11,848 bases of DNA from Nitrosomonadales bacterium (lineage in GTDB: Bacteria; Pseudomonadota; Gammaproteobacteria; Burkholderiales; Gallionellaceae): positions 1-11,848 of the forward strand of contig QJWF01000232.1 of assembly GCA_003235435.1 (NCBI GenBank). Direction: 5' to 3'. Shown one piece after another: positions 8,136-11,848 of this stretch. The translations under genes were made by a program, and so were the position numbers. Position 1 is the first letter of the stretch; the number at the start of each line of letters is the position of its first letter. The notes under the pieces are model-generated. The model ran no database searches, was not told the origin of the DNA, and saw only the letters and a list, made by a program, of their open reading frames with translations.

Positions 8136-8233
8136 ATACAGGTTAGCGCCATATTCGTATAAAGTGGTTTAAATCCTAGCAATAACTCCAAAAGGTGTAA
8201 AGCTATTTTTAGGGTGTTATTTATGCTCAAAGT
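8125..8233. repeat. Imperfect inverted repeat flanking the pilM-mrcA promoter region
   Basis: The first 11 bases of pilM on the minus strand (8135-8125, ATGCTCAAGGT) recur on the plus strand at 8223-8233 as ATGCTCAAAGT, matching 10 of 11. The plus-strand copy lies in the spacer of the putative mrcA promoter. Function is unknown and it may be chance. Confidence 0.45.
8173..8201 (-). promoter_or_regulatory. Putative sigma-70 promoter of the pilMNOPQ operon
   Basis: On the minus strand TTTACA (8196-8201) and TAGGAT (8173-8178) are 17 bases apart, matching the consensus at 5 of 6 and 4 of 6. The start of transcription would be near 8166, giving a leader of about 31 bases to the pilM ATG. No sigma-54 type GG-N10-GC element stands out upstream. 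Confidence 0.55.
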
Positions 8234-8238
8234 GCCGA

Positions 8239-8244
8239 TATAAT
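8239..8244 (+). promoter_or_regulatory. Putative -10 box of mrcA
   Basis: A perfect TATAAT lies 44 bases upstream of the mrcA ATG. At 16-18 base spacing no good -35 hexamer is seen (TTATTT is the nearest). The predicted start of transcription is near 8251. It is about 50 bases from the predicted pilM start site on the other strand, so the two divergent promoters are close enough to share control. Confidence 0.5.
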
Positions 8245-8287
8245 TTCACCCACATTATCATTGATTCCAATCTCCGGACAACTGCTC

Positions 8288-10612
8288 ATGATTCCCCGTC
8301 GCTGGTCCTACACCATTCTTATCGCCCTAACCTTGTTGCTATTTCCGGCAATTTTGCTTGGATTGGCAGCCATGTTGGCATACCCGGGACTGCCTTCCTT
8401 GGAAGTACTCACAGACTACCGTCCAAAAATCCCTCTGAGAATATATAGCAAGGAGGGGTCGCTGCTCGGGGAATTCGGCGAGGAGCGTCGTGCGCTGGTT
8501 CAAATCTCTGAAGTCCCAGAAATCATGAAACAAGCTATTCTGGCTGCCGAAGATGACAGATTTTATGAGCATGGCGGTGTGGATTACTTTGGGGTACTGC
8601 GAGCAGCAATCTCCAACTTCACTTCAGGTGGAGTTAAACAGGGAGCCAGCACAATCACCATGCAGGTCGCGCGCAACTTTTTTCTTACCAGGGAAAAGAC
8701 TCTTTCACGCAAATTCAATGAAGTGCTGCTCACATTCAAAATCGAACATAGTTTGACCAAGGATGAGATCCTGCAACTTTACATCAATCAGATTTTTCTG
8801 GGTCAGCGCGCCTATGGTTTCGCAGCCGCAGCTCAGGTTTACTTTGGCAAACCTCTAAATCAACTCACAATTGCCGAAGTTGCAGTCCTGGCAGGTTTGC
8901 CCAAGGCTCCCTCCTTGTACAATCCGGCGGTCAACCCGCAGCGAGCCAAAGTTCGCCAACTTTATGTTTTACGGCGTATGCACGAGCTGCATTTCATTGA
9001 TGACGAACAATTCCAACTCGCTCAACAGCAACCCATAGCGGTAATGCGGGGAAGTCAGGAATACAGGGTCAAATCGGATTATTTTGCTGAAATGGTACGC
9101 CAGTCTGTTTATGAAAAATTTCAGGATGATACCTACACTCTGGGCCTAAAGGTCTACACTACAATCCGAGAAAAGGATCAACTCGCGGCATACCAGGCGG
9201 TGCGCAAGGGCGTGCTCGAATACGACCGTCGCCACGGGTACCGGGGTCCGGAAGGATTTATCGATTTACCCTCAGGCAGTTCAAGCGCAAGTTACAGCGC
9301 AGAACAACTGGAGGAGGCCTTGCTCGATGTCACTGACGGAGACGATTTGATACCTGCCGTGGTTCTTGAGGCAACGCCCAAGCTGATAAAAGCTTACTGC
9401 AGGGGCGGAGAGATTGCCGAAATCACCGGCGAACCGCTGAACTTCGTGCAACAGGCTTTGAACAAAAAGGTCGCCTTGACCCAGCGTATCAATGTTGGAT
9501 CGTTGATCAGACTTCAAAAGGATGAGATGGGCGTTTGGCAAATAAGCCAGCTTCCCCAAGTCGAGGCTGCTTTTGTTTCCGGAAGCCCCCGCGACGGGGC
9601 TATCTACTCGCTTGTCGGAGGCTTCGATTTTAACAACAATCAGTTCAATCACATCACCCAGGCTTGGCGCCAGCCAGGATCGAGCTTCAAGCCTTTCATT
9701 TATTCAGCCGCACTGGAAAAAGGCTTCACACCCTCCACCGTAATCAATGACGCTCCATTGATATTCGATGCACAGCAGACCGGAAATGAGCCCTGGGAAC
9801 CCAAGAACTACGACGGATCATTCGAAGGTCCGATGCGTATGCGCCAAGCCTTGATAAAATCCAAAAATCTTGTTTCGATCCGCATCCTGCAATCGATCAC
9901 TCCTCAATATGCCAGGGACTACATTTCCCAATTCGGCTTCGATCCGACAAAATATCCGGCATATCTGACCATGGCTCTGGGGGCAGGCTCGGTGACGCCA
10001 ATGCAAATGCTCACGGGATATTCAGTTTTTGCCAACGGTGGTTTTTTTGTAGAGCCATACTTCATCCAGCGCATAGAGGATGCACAAGGAAATGTGATAA
10101 GCAAAGCTTCCCCAGAAATAGCAGGAATCTCTGCAAGACAAGTCATCGATGTGCGCAATGCCTACACAATGGTCAGCATGTTGCAAGATGTTGTCAAGCA
10201 TGGCACGGGAATTCGCGCCATGCAACTGGGCCGTCAGGATCTGGCAGGAAAAACCGGAACCACCAACGACTCGATAGATGCATGGTTTTGCGGCTTTCAT
10301 CCGACCGTGGTCGGCATAGCATGGATGGGCTATGATCAGCCGCGCAGTTTGGGCGACAGGGAAACAGGAGGGGGAGCGGCCTTGCCGATTTGGATGAGCT
10401 ATATGGAAAAAGCGCTCAAGGATGTACCGGAAGCCGTTTATACAATGCCTGACAATATGGTCGCAGTGCACATCAATGAAGAAGGCTTTCGTGACGATAG
10501 CAGTCCCAGGGTCGAATATTTTTATCAGGAAAACGCCCCGCCCGAGCTTGCGATGCCAGCACCAATTGAAGAAATAAAACCGTCCGACTCCGTCAAGGAT
10601 CAGCTGCTCTGA
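8288..10612 (+). CDS. mrcA: Class A penicillin-binding protein 1A (transglycosylase/transpeptidase)
   Basis: This bifunctional enzyme polymerises glycan strands from lipid II and crosslinks the peptides, acting in the periplasm from the inner membrane. The 774-residue protein has an N-terminal membrane anchor (about 9-31) and a GT51 domain (about 50-230). The GT51 domain shows Glu88 in AAEDDRFYEHGG, then QGASTITMQVARN and LYINQIFLGQRAYG. A PBP1A-type OB-like domain (about 315-425) follows. The transpeptidase domain carries SSFK (465-468), SKN (525-527) and KTG (655-657). All key catalytic motifs are intact. The frame opens with a TTG at 8261, but the ATG at 8288 directly precedes the basic-hydrophobic anchor and has a GGA nine bases upstream. 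It is slightly shorter than E. coli PBP1A (850). Also called ponA. The divergent pilM neighbour is conserved in many Proteobacteria. Confidence 0.96.
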   Translation: MIPRRWSYTILIALTLLLFPAILLGLAAMLAYPGLPSLEVLTDYRPKIPLRIYSKEGSLLGEFGEERRALVQISEVPEIMKQAILAAEDDRFYEHGGVDYFGVLRAAISNFTSGGVKQGASTITMQVARNFFLTREKTLSRKFNEVLLTFKIEHSLTKDEILQLYINQIFLGQRAYGFAAAAQVYFGKPLNQLTIAEVAVLAGLPKAPSLYNPAVNPQRAKVRQLYVLRRMHELHFIDDEQFQLAQQQPIAVMRGSQEYRVKSDYFAEMVRQSVYEKFQDDTYTLGLKVYTTIREKDQLAAYQAVRKGVLEYDRRHGYRGPEGFIDLPSGSSSASYSAEQLEEALLDVTDGDDLIPAVVLEATPKLIKAYCRGGEIAEITGEPLNFVQQALNKKVALTQRINVGSLIRLQKDEMGVWQISQLPQVEAAFVSGSPRDGAIYSLVGGFDFNNNQFNHITQAWRQPGSSFKPFIYSAALEKGFTPSTVINDAPLIFDAQQTGNEPWEPKNYDGSFEGPMRMRQALIKSKNLVSIRILQSITPQYARDYISQFGFDPTKYPAYLTMALGAGSVTPMQMLTGYSVFANGGFFVEPYFIQRIEDAQGNVISKASPEIAGISARQVIDVRNAYTMVSMLQDVVKHGTGIRAMQLGRQDLAGKTGTTNDSIDAWFCGFHPTVVGIAWMGYDQPRSLGDRETGGGAALPIWMSYMEKALKDVPEAVYTMPDNMVAVHINEEGFRDDSSPRVEYFYQENAPPELAMPAPIEEIKPSDSVKDQLL

Positions 10613-10620
10613 ACCATCAC

Positions 10621-11848
<1,228 letters not shown>

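Noticed and set aside
8261..8287. Longer mrcA starting at TTG 8261
   Set aside because: It would add nine residues before the basic-hydrophobic anchor and leave a leader of about 10 bases without a ribosome site; the ATG at 8288 is more natural.

Overview
The window looks like a core chromosomal segment of a betaproteobacterium. Protein sequences and gene order fit the Nitrosomonadales, possibly a Gallionellaceae/Sideroxydans-like lineage, but the family-level guess is inference. The layout is mrcA (ponA) divergent from pilMNOPQ, followed by aroK-aroB-dgt and then gltB. In Pseudomonas the comparable segment carries damX after aroB, so dgt in that place is the betaproteobacterial arrangement. 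Base composition looks even throughout. I see no insertion sequences, phage genes, CRISPR arrays, tRNA or rRNA.

Left part, all on the minus strand. From about 8135 down to 3205 runs a tightly packed type IV pilus alignment operon, pilM-pilN-pilO-pilP-pilQ. Three of its four junctions overlap by 1 to 4 bases and the fourth has a 5-base gap. PilM (cytoplasmic actin-like), PilN and PilO (inner membrane), PilP (lipoprotein) and PilQ (outer-membrane secretin) together form the envelope-spanning part of the pilus machine. An intrinsic terminator at 3106-3142 ends this operon just before aroK. Then follow aroK and aroB (shikimate pathway) and dgt (dNTP hydrolysis), which are again nearly fused. After a 150-base gap holding a promoter and a small intrinsic terminator comes the 5' end of gltB (glutamate synthase large subunit), cut by the window edge.

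Right part. A divergent promoter region (8136-8287) separates pilM from mrcA, a class A penicillin-binding protein that makes and crosslinks peptidoglycan. Eight bases after mrcA lies a small gene for a protein with a degenerate nucleotidyltransferase-like motif. Its 3' end overlaps by 12 bases the convergent hemB (porphobilinogen synthase), which is cut by the right edge.

No clearly new biological system is visible. The points most worth a second look are the gltB leader (promoter, hairpin-plus-T-run, short ORF, TTG start), the partly eroded nucleotidyltransferase-like protein behind mrcA, two 7-base homopolymer tracts near the 3' end of pilN, and an inverted near-copy of the pilM start inside the mrcA promoter.
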